From: Streptomyces sp. NBC_00414
GTDB taxonomy: Bacteria > Actinomycetota > Actinomycetes > Streptomycetales > Streptomycetaceae
NCBI RefSeq assembly: GCF_036038375.1
Contig: NZ_CP107935.1
Span: forward strand, 434,001 to 498,000
Direction: 5' to 3'
DNA: 64,000 nt
This document shows positions 1-9,100 of the stretch, in pieces; the stretch's first letter is position 1, and the number at the start of each line of letters is the position of its first letter. The notes beneath the pieces are model-generated. The model made no database searches and was not told the origin of the DNA. It was given only the letters and a program-made list of their open reading frames with translations. A program made the translations under genes and the position numbers.

Positions 1-727
1 AGAAGCAGCGCAGCGGCGGCTCCTCGGCGTCCACGATCTCCATCACGGCGGCGGCGGACGCGTTCGGGTCTCCGGGGGTGCCGACACGCTTGCGGCGCTG
101 CTCCTGCACCTGCTTGTGGAACTCGGCGTACGCCGGCAGGGGCTCGGACGTGCTCGACGAGGAGCCGGCCCAGTCGGTGGCGAAGCCGCCGGGCTCGATC
201 AGGGTGACCTTGATCCCGAACGGCGCGACCTCCTGGGCGAGCGCCTGGCTGATCCCCTCAAGCGCCCACTTCGACGCGTGGTAGATGCCGACCAGCGGGA
301 ACGCGCTGATCCCGCCGATCGAGGAGACCTGCAGGATGTGACCGCTGCCCTGCTCACGCAGGAACGGCAGGGCCGCCTGGGTGACCCACAGGGCCCCGAA
401 CAGGTTGGTCTCCAGCTGCGCGCGGGCCTCCGCCTCGGAGATCTCTTCCACCATGCCGAAGTGGCCGTAGCCGGCGTTGTTGACCACCACGTCGAGCCGG
501 CCGAACCGCTCGTGCGCCTGCCGTACGGCGGCGAAGTCCGCCTCGCGGTCCGTGACATCGAGTTGCAGGGGCAGGAACCGCTCGCCGTAGGTCGCGACGA
601 GTTCGTCCAACGTAGAGAGGTCGCGTGCCGTCGCGGCCACGAGGTCGCCGCGGTCCAGCGCGGCGATCGCCCACTCGCGCCCGAAGCCGCGGGAGGCACC
701 GGTGATGAACCAGATCTTCTGTGTCAT
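1..727 (-). CDS. SDR-family oxidoreductase, 3' end outside the window
   Basis: Short-chain dehydrogenase/reductase. The reading frame starts at ATG 727-725, preceded by a GAGGAG ribosome site, and runs off the left edge, so about 242 residues are visible. The N-terminus carries the cofactor motif TGASRGFG, followed by NNAGYGHFG and the catalytic region with SSIGG and YHASK (YxxxK). The protein probably reduces or oxidises a carbonyl or alcohol with NAD(P)H; the substrate cannot be read from the sequence. It is transcribed away from the oxygenase operon at 1139 and shares a 411-bp intergenic region with it, so common regulation is possible. Confidence 0.9.
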   Translation of the reverse strand, partial: MTQKIWFITGASRGFGREWAIAALDRGDLVAATARDLSTLDELVATYGERFLPLQLDVTDREADFAAVRQAHERFGRLDVVVNNAGYGHFGMVEEISEAEARAQLETNLFGALWVTQAALPFLREQGSGHILQVSSIGGISAFPLVGIYHASKWALEGISQALAQEVAPFGIKVTLIEPGGFATDWAGSSSSTSEPLPAYAEFHKQVQEQRRKRVGTPGDPNASAAAVMEIVDAEEPPLRCF

Positions 728-1138
728 GACGTGCTCCTCAGGAAACTCATTGGCCGCCCAGTCATGCCGCAACGCATGGCGGAGCGGGGCCCATGGCTCC
801 AGCGAACACCTTCGAGTGCGCTCCAGCGCAAGTCGAGAACCTGTAACGCGAGTGCTCGCCGCAGATCCCGACCGACCGCGCAAGACCCGTCCGGGCCACG
901 TCCATGTCGTCACCGGCGCCTCGGAGGCCCGACCGAACCCCATACGGACGTACCTCAAACCCATTTCGAAGTGATCTACAACACGTTACCGGGGGTATCT
1001 GAAACAAGGTGTCGCAGGTAAGTTGCCGGTAGCGCGCTGAAGTCGCACCACCCTTCTGAGTACCCGTCAGTGCCCGAACGCGGGCCCCTCCCCCCTGTCT
1101 CTCCCCGGGGGCCCGCGAGCCAGAGTGAGGACCCTGCA
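728..1138. other. Divergent promoter region, 411 bp
   Basis: No convincing gene is present. Short open frames here have atypical composition and no ribosome site. The part at about 960-1030 is richer in A and T than the flanks, as expected for promoters of the SDR gene (left) and the monooxygenase operon (right). I see no clear perfect inverted repeat for the TetR protein encoded at 5532-6212, although that regulator is the obvious candidate to act here. Confidence 0.5.
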
Positions 1139-2719
1139 ATGGAGCAGCAGCACGTCGACGTCCTGGTCATCGGTGCCGGCATATCCGGCGTCAGCGCCGC
1201 ATGCCACGTACTGCGTGCCGTTCCCGGTGCTTCGCTGGTCGTACTCGAACGCCGCACACGTGTCGGTGGCACCTGGGACCTCTTCCGGTACCCCGGTATC
1301 CGCTCCGACTCCGACATGCACACCTTCGGATTCGGATTCCGCCCGTGGCACGATGCCCGCATCCTCGCCGACGGCGCGAAGATCCAGCAGTACGTCGAGG
1401 ACACCGCGGCCGACGACGGCGTGCTGGAGCGCGTCCGCTTCCGGCGACGGGCGATCAGTGCCGACTTCTCGCATGCCACCGGCCGGTGGACCGTCGAGGT
1501 CGAGGACGAGAGCACCGACGAGCGCGAGTCGTACAGTGCCCGCTACCTCATCGGATCGACCGGGTACTACGACTACGACACCCCCTATCGCCCTCAGTTC
1601 CCCGGCGAGGCGGACTTCCGGGGCACCCTGGTGCATCCGCAGCGCTGGCCGGAGGATCTCGACCACACCGGCCGGAACGTGGTCGTCATCGGTTCAGGGG
1701 CCACCGCCATCACCTTGCTGCCCGCGATGGCCGACGACGCAGCTCACGTCACCATGCTGCAACGCTCCCCCACCTACGTCCTCGGGCTGCCCGAGGTCGA
1801 CCCGCTCACCCGCGTCCTGCAGCTACTGCGCGCCCCGGCCCGGCTGACGCACAAGATCGTCCGCGCTCGCAACATCGCCCTTCAGCGCGGGAGTTACGCC
1901 TTCTGCCGCAAGTACCCCCGCCTCGCCCGCAGGATCCTCCTCGGCCTCGTACGAGCCAGGGTCGGCAAAGACGTCGACATGCGCCACTTCAGTCCGAACT
2001 ACAAGCCCTGGGACCAGCGACTGTGTGTCGTCCCCGGCGGCGACCTGTTCAAGGTGCTCAAGAGCGGCAAGGCGTCGATCACCACCGACCGCATCGACAC
2101 CTTCACCGCCGACGGCATCCGTCTGAAGTCCGGCGAGGAACTGAAGGCAGACATCGTCATCACCGCCACGGGCCTGACCGTCCAGCTCATGGGCGGCATG
2201 GCACTCACCGTCGACGGCCGGCCGGTGGACGTCACGAACCGTGTCCTCTACAAGGCCGTCCTGCTGGAGGGCGTCCCCAACATGTCCCTCGTCATCGGCT
2301 ACACCAACGCCTCCTGGACCCTGAAGGCGGATCTGGCGGCCGACTACACCGCCCGTCTGCTCGCTCACATGCGGCGCCACGGGCATGACATCGCCACCCC
2401 GCTGGCCTCCCCCGGCGACCGCTCGGAGTTCTCCGTCATGGGCGAGGCGCTGACCTCCGGCTACATCGCCCGGGCCAACGAGGTCATGCCGCGCCAGGGC
2501 ACCCGCGACCCGTGGCGGCTGTGGAACAACTACTACCGCGACCGCGCGCTGCTCCGGGACGCCCCCATCGACGACGGTCCCCTGCGCTTCGACAAGGCGG
2601 GGACGCCGACCTCCGCGCGCACGTTCCCCGCGGACACCGCGGACACCGCGGCTGGCTCGGCTGACGAGGCCGACTCGGCTGACGCGGCCGGCGCCCAGGA
2701 AGCACCGCGCGTCGCCTGA
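1139..2719 (+). CDS. FAD-dependent monooxygenase, Baeyer-Villiger/FMO class
   Basis: A 526-residue class B flavoprotein monooxygenase, which uses FAD and NADPH to insert oxygen into a ketone or heteroatom. Evidence is the FAD-binding GAGISG (residues 12-17), the following VGGTWDLFRYPG segment, the type I BVMO fingerprint F160-x-G-x3-H166-x3-W170-P171, and a second Rossmann motif GSGATA (185-190) for NADPH. The start ATG 1139 has a GAGG site 9 bases upstream; an in-frame GTG at 1070 lacks one. The C-terminus ends in a low-complexity Ala/Asp/Ser tail. Length and motifs fit the EthA/MymA type of actinobacteria. It is the first gene of an operon with a diiron oxygenase and a ferredoxin reductase. 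Confidence 0.88.
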   Translation: MEQQHVDVLVIGAGISGVSAACHVLRAVPGASLVVLERRTRVGGTWDLFRYPGIRSDSDMHTFGFGFRPWHDARILADGAKIQQYVEDTAADDGVLERVRFRRRAISADFSHATGRWTVEVEDESTDERESYSARYLIGSTGYYDYDTPYRPQFPGEADFRGTLVHPQRWPEDLDHTGRNVVVIGSGATAITLLPAMADDAAHVTMLQRSPTYVLGLPEVDPLTRVLQLLRAPARLTHKIVRARNIALQRGSYAFCRKYPRLARRILLGLVRARVGKDVDMRHFSPNYKPWDQRLCVVPGGDLFKVLKSGKASITTDRIDTFTADGIRLKSGEELKADIVITATGLTVQLMGGMALTVDGRPVDVTNRVLYKAVLLEGVPNMSLVIGYTNASWTLKADLAADYTARLLAHMRRHGHDIATPLASPGDRSEFSVMGEALTSGYIARANEVMPRQGTRDPWRLWNNYYRDRALLRDAPIDDGPLRFDKAGTPTSARTFPADTADTAAGSADEADSADAAGAQEAPRVA

Positions 2720-2857
2720 CCGTCCGGCCCGCACAACCAGCCCCGCACCACCGCACCACCGCGCCATCGCGCGACTGCACCATCGCACCGCTGCACCACC
2801 GCACCGGCCCGCGCACCCGCCTCCCCCTGGCGGCCGAGCAGACAACCGAGGACGAAG

Positions 2858-3826
2858 ATGCCCGCGAACTTGACCAGGAAGCTCTACGACGAGCGCCTGC
2901 GGACCCTGTCCGAGGGCTCCGTGAACGTCAACTTCAACGCCTTCATCGACATCAAATGGGACGACCCCGAGTTCGCCGTGCACACCGACGACCCGCGCTG
3001 GGTCCTCACCAGCGCGGACGCCCTGGGCGCCCACCCCTGGTACCAGGAGCAGCCGCTCGAAGCCCAGATCCGTATCGGGATCTGGCGCTGGGCGGTCATC
3101 GCCAAGGTGGGGATGCAGTTCGAGAACCTCCTCATGCGCGGAGCCCTGGACTACATCTACCAACTGGGCAACCAGAACCAGGAGTTCAGGTATCTCACCC
3201 ACGAGATCACCGAGGAGACCCACCACACCCAGATGTTCCAGGAGCTGGTCAACCGCACCGGCGTGGACACCGCCGGCGGCAAGCGCTGGTTCCGCCAACT
3301 CAGCCGTGTCCTGCCGCTGGCCGGTTCCCTCTACCCCGAGGCGTTCTTCACCGGCATCCTGGCCGGCGAGGAGCCCATCGACCACCTGCAGAAGGGAGCC
3401 CTGCGCAGCGGCGAGCCCGTGCACCCCCTCCCGCAGCGGATCATGCAGATCCACATCGCCGAGGAAGCCCGCCACATCTCCTTCGCCCACGAGTTCCTGC
3501 GCCTGCGCGTCCCGCGCTTCGGCAAGGTCCGCCGCGGCGCCCTGTCCGTCCTCTTCCCGCTGATCATGCGGTCCCTGTGCGACGTCATCATGATCCCCGA
3601 CCGGAAGTCCGCCGCGCAGGTCGGCATCCCTGCCTGGGTGATCAAGGACGTCTTCTGGAAGTCCGAGGCCGGCCAGAGGATGCTCCACGAACTCTTCTCC
3701 GACGTGCGGATGCTCGCGCAGGACATCGGCCTGATGAACAAGGTGTCCCGCCCGCTGTGGAAGGCCCTGCGCATCGACGGACGCCCGGCGCGCTTCCGCG
3801 GCGAGCCCGCCCTGCACACCGACTGA
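2858..3826 (+). CDS. AurF-like diiron oxygenase
   Basis: A 322-residue protein resembling the AurF (p-aminobenzoate N-oxygenase) family of helical diiron enzymes. A full ligand set can be placed: E89, E120 with H123 (ExxH), E172, and H199-x3-E203-x2-H206. The spacing of the last five matches that known for AurF. The family hydroxylates or oxygenates aromatic amines or carbon centres using O2 and external electrons. The gene follows the flavin monooxygenase by 138 bp and precedes a ferredoxin-reductase fusion by 49 bp, an obvious electron donor. The substrate is unknown. Confidence 0.82.
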   Translation: MPANLTRKLYDERLRTLSEGSVNVNFNAFIDIKWDDPEFAVHTDDPRWVLTSADALGAHPWYQEQPLEAQIRIGIWRWAVIAKVGMQFENLLMRGALDYIYQLGNQNQEFRYLTHEITEETHHTQMFQELVNRTGVDTAGGKRWFRQLSRVLPLAGSLYPEAFFTGILAGEEPIDHLQKGALRSGEPVHPLPQRIMQIHIAEEARHISFAHEFLRLRVPRFGKVRRGALSVLFPLIMRSLCDVIMIPDRKSAAQVGIPAWVIKDVFWKSEAGQRMLHELFSDVRMLAQDIGLMNKVSRPLWKALRIDGRPARFRGEPALHTD

Positions 3827-3875
3827 GCTCCCGCCGGCTCCACACCGCCTTTCCCCGAACGGAGACCAGCCCGCC

Positions 3876-5483
3876 GTGCCGTACGTCGTCACCCGATCCT
3901 GCTGCGCCGACGCCTCCTGCGTGCTGGCCTGCCCGGTCAACTGCATCCACCCCGCGCCCGGGGAGCCCGGCTTCGGGACCACCGAGATGCTGTACGTCGA
4001 CCCACGCACCTGTGTGGACTGCGGCGCCTGCACCACGGCCTGCCCGGTTGACGCACTCAAGCCCCATACGGCCCTCGGCGAGGGCGAGTTGCCGTTCCTG
4101 GAACTGAACGCCGCCTACTACAAGCAGAACCCGCACGACGACCGTACGCCCATGTACGTCGTACCCAGACAACGCAGCCTCCCCGCAGGCGAGTTGTCCG
4201 TCGCCGTCATCGGCGCCGGCCCCGCCGGCCTCTTCGCCGCCGACGAACTCCTGCGCCACCCAGGCGTGCGCGTCACCGTCTACGACCGGCTCCCGACCCC
4301 GTACGGCCTCGCACGGGCCGGCGTCGCACCGGACCACCAGGACACCAAGCAGGTCACCGAGCTCTTCCGGACCATCGAGTCCCAGCCCGGCTTCACCTAC
4401 CGACTCGGCGTCGAGGTCGGCACCCACCTCACCCATACCGACCTCCTGCGCGAGCATCACGCGGTGATCTACGCCGTCGGCGCCGCGACCGACAAGCGCC
4501 TCGGCATCGAGGGCGAGGAGCTGCGAGGCAGCGTCTCCGCGACGGACTTCGTCGGCTGGTACAACGGTCACCCCGACCGCGCGCACGACGACCACACCCT
4601 GGACACCGAGCGAGCCGTCGTCATCGGCAACGGCAACGTCGCCCTCGACGTCGCCCGCATCCTCACCGCCGACCCCGATGTCCTGGCCCGTACCGACATC
4701 TCCGACCGCGCGCTCGCCGCCCTCCGCAGCAGCAAGATCCGGGAGGTCGTCCTCCTGGGCCGGCGCGGCCCCGCCCAAGCGGCGTTCACCCTGCCCGAAC
4801 TCCTCGCGCTCTCCACCCTCAAGGACGTGGACGTGAGCGTCGAAGGCTGGCCCGAAGACCTGCAGCCCGAAGCCACCGACAAGACCCGGCTGCTGGCACA
4901 ACTGGCCGCGCGATCACCGGTACACGGCCGCCGCCGTATCGTGCTGCGTTTCCTGGCCAGTCCGGCACGGCTCACCGGCGAGGCCTCCGTACGAGCCATC
5001 GAGATCACCACCACCGCCCTGCACACCGACGAGGACGGCACCGTACGCGCCCTGCCCACCGGCGACACACAGACCCTCGAAACCGGGCTGGTCCTGCGCT
5101 CCGTCGGCTACCGCGCCCGGCCCGTCCCCGGCCTGCCCTTCGACGAGGACAGCGCGACCGTCCCCCACGAGGGCGGCAGGGTCGAACCCGGCGTCTATGT
5201 CGCGGGCTGGATCAAGCGCGGACCCACCGGCTTCATAGGTACGAACAAAACCTGCGCCCACGAGACGGTCGAGTCCCTTCTGGACGACTTCGCCGCCGGT
5301 CGCCTCACGCAGCCGGTAAGCGGCGTCGGCATGACGGCGGGCGCTCTGGGAGTGGACGCCTGGTATGCGATAGACCGCGCGGAACGAGCGGCGGGCGAGG
5401 AGCAGGGCCGCCCGCGCGTCAAGTTCACGGACACCGAGTCGTTGCGCCGAGCCGGGCAAGCCGCTTCGGCGGTACGCGGCTGA
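3876..5483 (+). CDS. Ferredoxin/ferredoxin-NADP reductase fusion (FprB-like)
   Basis: A 535-residue fusion. Residues 1-65 form a two-cluster ferredoxin of the seven-iron type: C15-x3-C19-P with C23 and further Cys at 9/10, then C46-x2-C49-x2-C52-x3-C56-P. The rest is an adrenodoxin-reductase-like flavoprotein with GAGPAG at 113-118 for FAD and GNGNVALD near 250 for NADP. The same architecture is known for mycobacterial FprB. It should pass electrons from NADPH to the diiron enzyme encoded just upstream. The start is GTG 3876 with GGAGA at 3861. Confidence 0.88.
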   Translation: MPYVVTRSCCADASCVLACPVNCIHPAPGEPGFGTTEMLYVDPRTCVDCGACTTACPVDALKPHTALGEGELPFLELNAAYYKQNPHDDRTPMYVVPRQRSLPAGELSVAVIGAGPAGLFAADELLRHPGVRVTVYDRLPTPYGLARAGVAPDHQDTKQVTELFRTIESQPGFTYRLGVEVGTHLTHTDLLREHHAVIYAVGAATDKRLGIEGEELRGSVSATDFVGWYNGHPDRAHDDHTLDTERAVVIGNGNVALDVARILTADPDVLARTDISDRALAALRSSKIREVVLLGRRGPAQAAFTLPELLALSTLKDVDVSVEGWPEDLQPEATDKTRLLAQLAARSPVHGRRRIVLRFLASPARLTGEASVRAIEITTTALHTDEDGTVRALPTGDTQTLETGLVLRSVGYRARPVPGLPFDEDSATVPHEGGRVEPGVYVAGWIKRGPTGFIGTNKTCAHETVESLLDDFAAGRLTQPVSGVGMTAGALGVDAWYAIDRAERAAGEEQGRPRVKFTDTESLRRAGQAASAVRG

Positions 5484-5494
5484 CAACCACGAGG

Positions 5495-5514
5495 CCCGGG
5501 ACCCAGGGCCCGGG
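5495..5514. terminator. Short GC hairpin between convergent genes
   Basis: CCCGGG arms at 5495-5500 and 5509-5514 flank an 8-base loop in the gap between the convergent fusion reductase and TetR genes. The position suits a bidirectional terminator, but the stem is only 6 bp. Confidence 0.3.
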
Positions 5515-5531
5515 GAGCACGCTCGAGCCTT

Positions 5532-6212
5532 CTACAGATCCGCCACCCGCTGCTGGGGCGACAGTTCGAGGCCCAGGTCTCGCAGTGTCGCGTCCAAGAC
5601 CGCCCAGACCGAGCGGCAGAGCATCTCGCGCAGCTCGTCCTCGGACAGCTCGCGCTGGTCATCGCGTACCCACTGGTTAACGCAGGTGTCCACGAGGCCC
5701 ACGACACCGACCGCCACCGAACGGATCGGCGCCTCCGGCACCCCGAGTGCTTTGAGTACGTCCCCGAACCGCTCGCCGAGCATCAGCGCGATGGCGGTCT
5801 TGGTGTCCGCCACCAGCGATCCGTCCCCCATCGCATGTTCACCGACACCCATGTAGGCGTACAAGCGCGGATGCTGGGCCACCCAGTCCAGGTGCGCGCC
5901 CACCACACGTCGCACGGCTTCTTCGATGGTCCCTTCGAAGAGGAGAGTGGGCTCTATGCGCCGCATGAACGACTCCACGACCCGCCGGCGGATCAACTCG
6001 TCAAGCGTGGCCCGGTCCTTGAAGTGCCGGTAGAGCACCGACCGCGGCAGCCCCACACGCTCTGCCAGCCGCTGCAGCCCGAAACGCGTGCCCTCCTCCT
6101 CGATGAGGGTCACCGCCGCGTCCACCAGGTCGACCTGTCGTTGCGCCTTGTGGTCGTCCCAGCGGGTGGAGCGCCCGTCGATCTGCGGCTCGCCGTCCGT
6201 TCTGTCAGCCAT
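5532..6212 (-). CDS. TetR-family transcriptional regulator
   Basis: A 226-residue TetR-type repressor. The helix-turn-helix lies near residues 45-70 (LAERVGLPRSVLYRHFKD), in a typical N-terminal TetR fold; the C-terminal ligand domain is not diagnostic. It is convergent with the oxygenase operon, 49 bp from its end, and is the likely regulator of that operon, itself, or both. The N-terminal 20 residues before the first helix are charged and probably disordered. Confidence 0.88.
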   Translation of the reverse strand: MADRTDGEPQIDGRSTRWDDHKAQRQVDLVDAAVTLIEEEGTRFGLQRLAERVGLPRSVLYRHFKDRATLDELIRRRVVESFMRRIEPTLLFEGTIEEAVRRVVGAHLDWVAQHPRLYAYMGVGEHAMGDGSLVADTKTAIALMLGERFGDVLKALGVPEAPIRSVAVGVVGLVDTCVNQWVRDDQRELSEDELREMLCRSVWAVLDATLRDLGLELSPQQRVADL

Positions 6213-6393
6213 CTCGCCACAATATCGGCGTCGCGGACGGACACGGCGCCCGAGTGGCCGGCTTCGAGCACGGCACCGTCCTGCGCGTCTTCCGCCACGT
6301 CGTCGGCCGTGCGTGATGTGACCGTCAGCGCCGTAGGCATGGCTGTCACAAATCGATGGCCTCGCGAGTGCTCAGCCAGCAGAATCACCGCCC

Positions 6394-7029
6394 ATGGAAC
6401 CCGTATCCCTGACGACACGGCGTCTGCTGTTGCGCCCCCATGATCTCAGCGACGAGGACGCGGTGTTTGCCGCGTGCCAGGATCCGGAAATCCAGCGGTG
6501 GACGGACCTTCCGACGCCTTACGAACGCCGGCACGCCGCCTTCTACCTGGGAGAGCTGGTGCCGCGTGGCTGGCGCGACGACACGATGTACCACTTCGCG
6601 GTCGAGAAACGGGATGCCAACCGGGACGGTGCGGCCCTGGTGGCGTCCGTCAACATCCACCGGCACGCCGAGACATGGGGAATCGGGTACTGGACGGTGG
6701 CTCAGCACCGAGGAGAAGGCTATGCCACCGAGGCTGTACTCGCCCTGGCGAGGTGGTCCTTCGCCGACCGCGGTGTCCAGCGTCTGGAGTGGCGGGCGGA
6801 GGCGGGCAACCGCGGCTCGTGGGCTGTGGCGCACAAGGCCGGCTTCGTCATGGAGGGCATCCTGCGTGCGGCGCAGACCAGCGACAAGACCCTGCGGGAT
6901 ACGTGGGTCGGTGCTCTGCTGCCTGGGGACCTCGGACTGCCGTCCGCGCTCCCGTACCACCCCGCACGGGACGGTCTTCTCACCACCTCGTCCGCTAGGA
7001 GTTGTCCGCCTGATCATGTGACCTGCTGA
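6394..7029 (+). CDS. GNAT N-acetyltransferase, C-terminus altered by IS insertion
   Basis: RimJ/RimL-type acetyltransferase (211 residues) starting at ATG 6394. The N-terminal TTRRLLLRPH and the acetyl-CoA loop region HRGEGYATEA are characteristic of the family. The last 11-12 codons, from about 6995, lie inside the left end of the IS5-type element, so the native C-terminus has been replaced by element-encoded residues. The catalytic fold should be complete, because the GNAT core ends well before this point. The substrate is unknown. Confidence 0.83.
   Translation: MEPVSLTTRRLLLRPHDLSDEDAVFAACQDPEIQRWTDLPTPYERRHAAFYLGELVPRGWRDDTMYHFAVEKRDANRDGAALVASVNIHRHAETWGIGYWTVAQHRGEGYATEAVLALARWSFADRGVQRLEWRAEAGNRGSWAVAHKAGFVMEGILRAAQTSDKTLRDTWVGALLPGDLGLPSALPYHPARDGLLTTSSARSCPPDHVTC
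6999..7022 (+). repeat. Left terminal inverted repeat of the IS5-type element
   Basis: This 24-base end begins GAGTTGTCCG and pairs with 8656-8679 with two mismatches. It is directly preceded by CTAG. Confidence 0.8.
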
Positions 7030-7069
7030 TTGCTGGCTCGTTGTCTCAGGCGTGGGGCGGGGTGACTTG

Positions 7070-7982
7070 ATGGATGCCGAGTGGGAACGGCTGCGTCCGT
7101 TCCTGCCGGTCAGTAACGGACGTTGTGGCCGATGGCGGGATCATCGGCAGGTGATCGACGGGATTCTGCACCGAGTTGGGACGGAGTGCAGTGGCGGGAT
7201 CTTCCCGAGCGGTTCGGCCCCTGGAAGACCGTCTACGAACGCCACCGGCTGTGGTCGGCCGACGGCACGTGGGAACGTCTGCTGCAGCAGGCCCAGGCCG
7301 CCGCCGACGCAGCTGGCGAGATCGACTGGGACGTCGCGGTCGACTCCACCATCGTGCGGGCTCACCAGCACGCGGCCGGTGCCCGCATCGATCCGCCACC
7401 GGCACCCGCGTCAAAGGGGGCCGAAGCAGCAGAACACCAGGGCGAAACTCCCTGGCGAAGCCTTCTTTCCCGCCTGGTGGAGGTGGTGCAGGAGGTGAGG
7501 GCCTGGGCCGTTCGCGGGGCGGGTTCACCAGCAAGCTCCACCTGAGCGCCGACGGCCGCTGTCGCCCGCTATCCCTGGTTGTCACTGCGGGGCAGCGGGC
7601 AGATTGCACTCAGTTCCAGACAGTGCTCGCAAAGATCCGCGTTCCGCGGGTCGGTCCGGGCCCGCCTCACACGAAGCCCGACAGCATCACGGCCGACAAG
7701 GGCTACAGCAACGGCCCGTGCCGCGAGTACCTGAGGCGCCGGGACATCCGGCACACGATCCCGGAGAAGAGCGACAGCCAGGCCGCCCGCCTGCGCAAAG
7801 GTTCACGCGGTGGACGGCCACCCGGCTTCGATGAAGAGCGTTACAAGAAACGCAACACGGTGGAACGGGCGATCAACCGACTCAAGCAGTCGCGAGCGGT
7901 GGCCACGCGGTACGACAAACGCGGTTACGTCTTCCTTGGCACCGTCACCGTAGCGTCACTTGCAATATGGCTCCGGTCCTGA
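7070..7982 (+). pseudogene. IS5-family DDE transposase, frame-disrupted
   Basis: Homology to an IS5/IS427-group transposase runs through three frames. The first part (MDAEWERLRPFLP) starts at ATG 7070. The frame changes near 7185, where the expected VQWRDLPERFGPWKT segment continues in another frame, consistent with loss of one base. It changes again near 7490-7510, where GRSRGGFTSKLHL begins; this second change may be the normal ORFA/ORFB frameshift of the group. The acidic triad can be seen: Asp in DSTIVRAH, Asp in ADKGYS, Glu in KRNTVERAINR. The protein is probably inactive because of the first shift unless that is a sequencing error. Confidence 0.82.
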
Positions 7983-8043
7983 TAACTGCGAGGCAGGTCA
8001 AAACCGCTCGGCCCGTCTGTGAGTGCCGTCTTATGGTTCCGGG

Positions 8044-8613
8044 ATGAGTAACTCTGCTGCGGCTGCTGTCCTCACAACCGCCGACCTGCCTGAAGCGATA
8101 CGTGCGGTGCGCGCCTTGCTGGACATCGCAGACATCGGTCAGGGAGAGGTCGACCTCGAAGCCGTGATCAGGTCGCCGGATGTCCTGGCACAAGTACGTC
8201 ACGTACTGCCCGACCTCGAATGGTGGGCGTCGGCTGGCAAGGAGCACGGCTCGTCGGAGGCCGGCGACAACCCTGCAGACTGCCTGCCGATCCAAGTGTT
8301 CGACTGGGGTCGTCCGCTAGACCTCGCCGAGCCCTTCATCGCCGCTCTGGGGTCAGATCCCGCGGCTGTTCGGTGGGATCTAGACGCGTGGCCTGCGGTT
8401 CCCGAAGCGGGCCTGGAGGCGATCTCGCAGAAGTACGCATACCTCACGCTGACAGTGAATTCCCGGGACTTCTACCAGGATGAGCCGTCGCAGGACCACA
8501 CCGTCCACGTGCACGCCCGGAACCGGAACGGTGACCAGACAGCCCGCGTCCATTGGCTCGCCAATCAAGTAGGCGGCCGGTTCACAGGCAGGGTGGAGTC
8601 GGCGTACCTGTAA
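8044..8613 (+). CDS. Unknown protein, passenger gene inside the IS5-type element
   Basis: A 189-residue soluble protein beginning MSNSAAAAVLTTADLPEAI, with no signal peptide or membrane segment. I do not recognise the family. It is acidic, Trp-rich in the middle (LEWWASAGKE), and ends in a plausible folded domain (TVHVHARNRNGDQTARVHW). The gene lies in the transposase direction, 61 bp after the transposase stop, and its stop is 43 bp from the right inverted repeat, so it would move with the element. Its composition resembles a Streptomyces gene, not noise. Function unknown. Confidence 0.6.
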   Translation: MSNSAAAAVLTTADLPEAIRAVRALLDIADIGQGEVDLEAVIRSPDVLAQVRHVLPDLEWWASAGKEHGSSEAGDNPADCLPIQVFDWGRPLDLAEPFIAALGSDPAAVRWDLDAWPAVPEAGLEAISQKYAYLTLTVNSRDFYQDEPSQDHTVHVHARNRNGDQTARVHWLANQVGGRFTGRVESAYL

Positions 8614-8655
8614 CCCCTCCGCAAACAGGCAATACCGCCGTCTCTATCTGCCTCT

Positions 8656-8679
8656 GTCACATGATCGGCCGGACAACTC
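8656..8679 (-). repeat. Right terminal inverted repeat of the IS5-type element
   Basis: Reverse complement of the left end with two mismatches; followed by CTAG at 8680-8683. A very similar end, also abutting CTAG, is found at 23275-23293. Confidence 0.8.
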
Positions 8680-8718
8680 CTAGTCGACAAGTCTTTCAGT
8701 GCACCTGAAGGGCGTGTG

Positions 8719-8949
8719 TCACCACGCGATCGCCCGATAGGCCAAAGCCTGATCGACCACCTCGTCGGCAGAGAGCTCGCGCTCTGGCGGCCAGAAGATC
8801 AGGCCACTGACGTGGCCGGACGGGCAGGCCAGGGCTCTGTCAAGCCTGTCCAGCCACCCGTCCACCTCATCCTCGGATGCATGGTCCGCATCCATGATCC
8901 GCTGCACCAGCGTGACGGCTTCAGCCCGGCTCATCTCTACGGCACTCAT
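8719..8949 (-). CDS. Colicin E/pyocin-type immunity-like protein
   Basis: A 76-residue acidic protein. The pattern ADHASEDEVDGWL, then CPSGHVSGLIFWPP, then a helix ending in YRAIAW, parallels the colicin DNase immunity family (SSEEEL, HPSGSDLIYYP, QWRA). In that family the conserved helix and loop bind and block a nuclease toxin. The start is ATG 8949 after a GAGGG site; an upstream in-frame ATG at 8985 has none. No matching nuclease toxin is encoded nearby, so it looks like an orphan immunity gene. Confidence 0.65.
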   Translation of the reverse strand: MSAVEMSRAEAVTLVQRIMDADHASEDEVDGWLDRLDRALACPSGHVSGLIFWPPERELSADEVVDQALAYRAIAW

Positions 8950-9100
8950 CACACCCTCCCTCGGCACCAGCGTAATGAACAGCATGAGCCGGGGTGCTGG
9001 CGATCTACCTGAGCGCAGTCTGCGATTTACGGGCTACAGGCTACGGTCTGCGCGCTGACAGCAGATGGACCAAGTTCGGTCGAGCAGGCATCATGCCTCG

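Larger units (their letters stand above)
6999..8679 (+). mobile_element. IS5-family element carrying a passenger gene
   Basis: Terminal inverted repeats at 6999-7022 and 8656-8679 match at 22 of 24 positions. Both ends are flanked outward by CTAG (6995-6998 and 8680-8683), consistent with the YTAR-type target duplication known for IS5-family groups. The element is 1681 bp, roughly twice the usual size, because about 670 bp containing a complete gene (8044-8613) lie between the transposase stop and the right repeat. The left end sits in the 3' part of a GNAT gene. Confidence 0.8.

Noticed and set aside
1823..4060. 745-residue minus-strand open frame across the oxygenase operon
   Set aside because: It spans two real genes on the other strand and shows only low-complexity residues.
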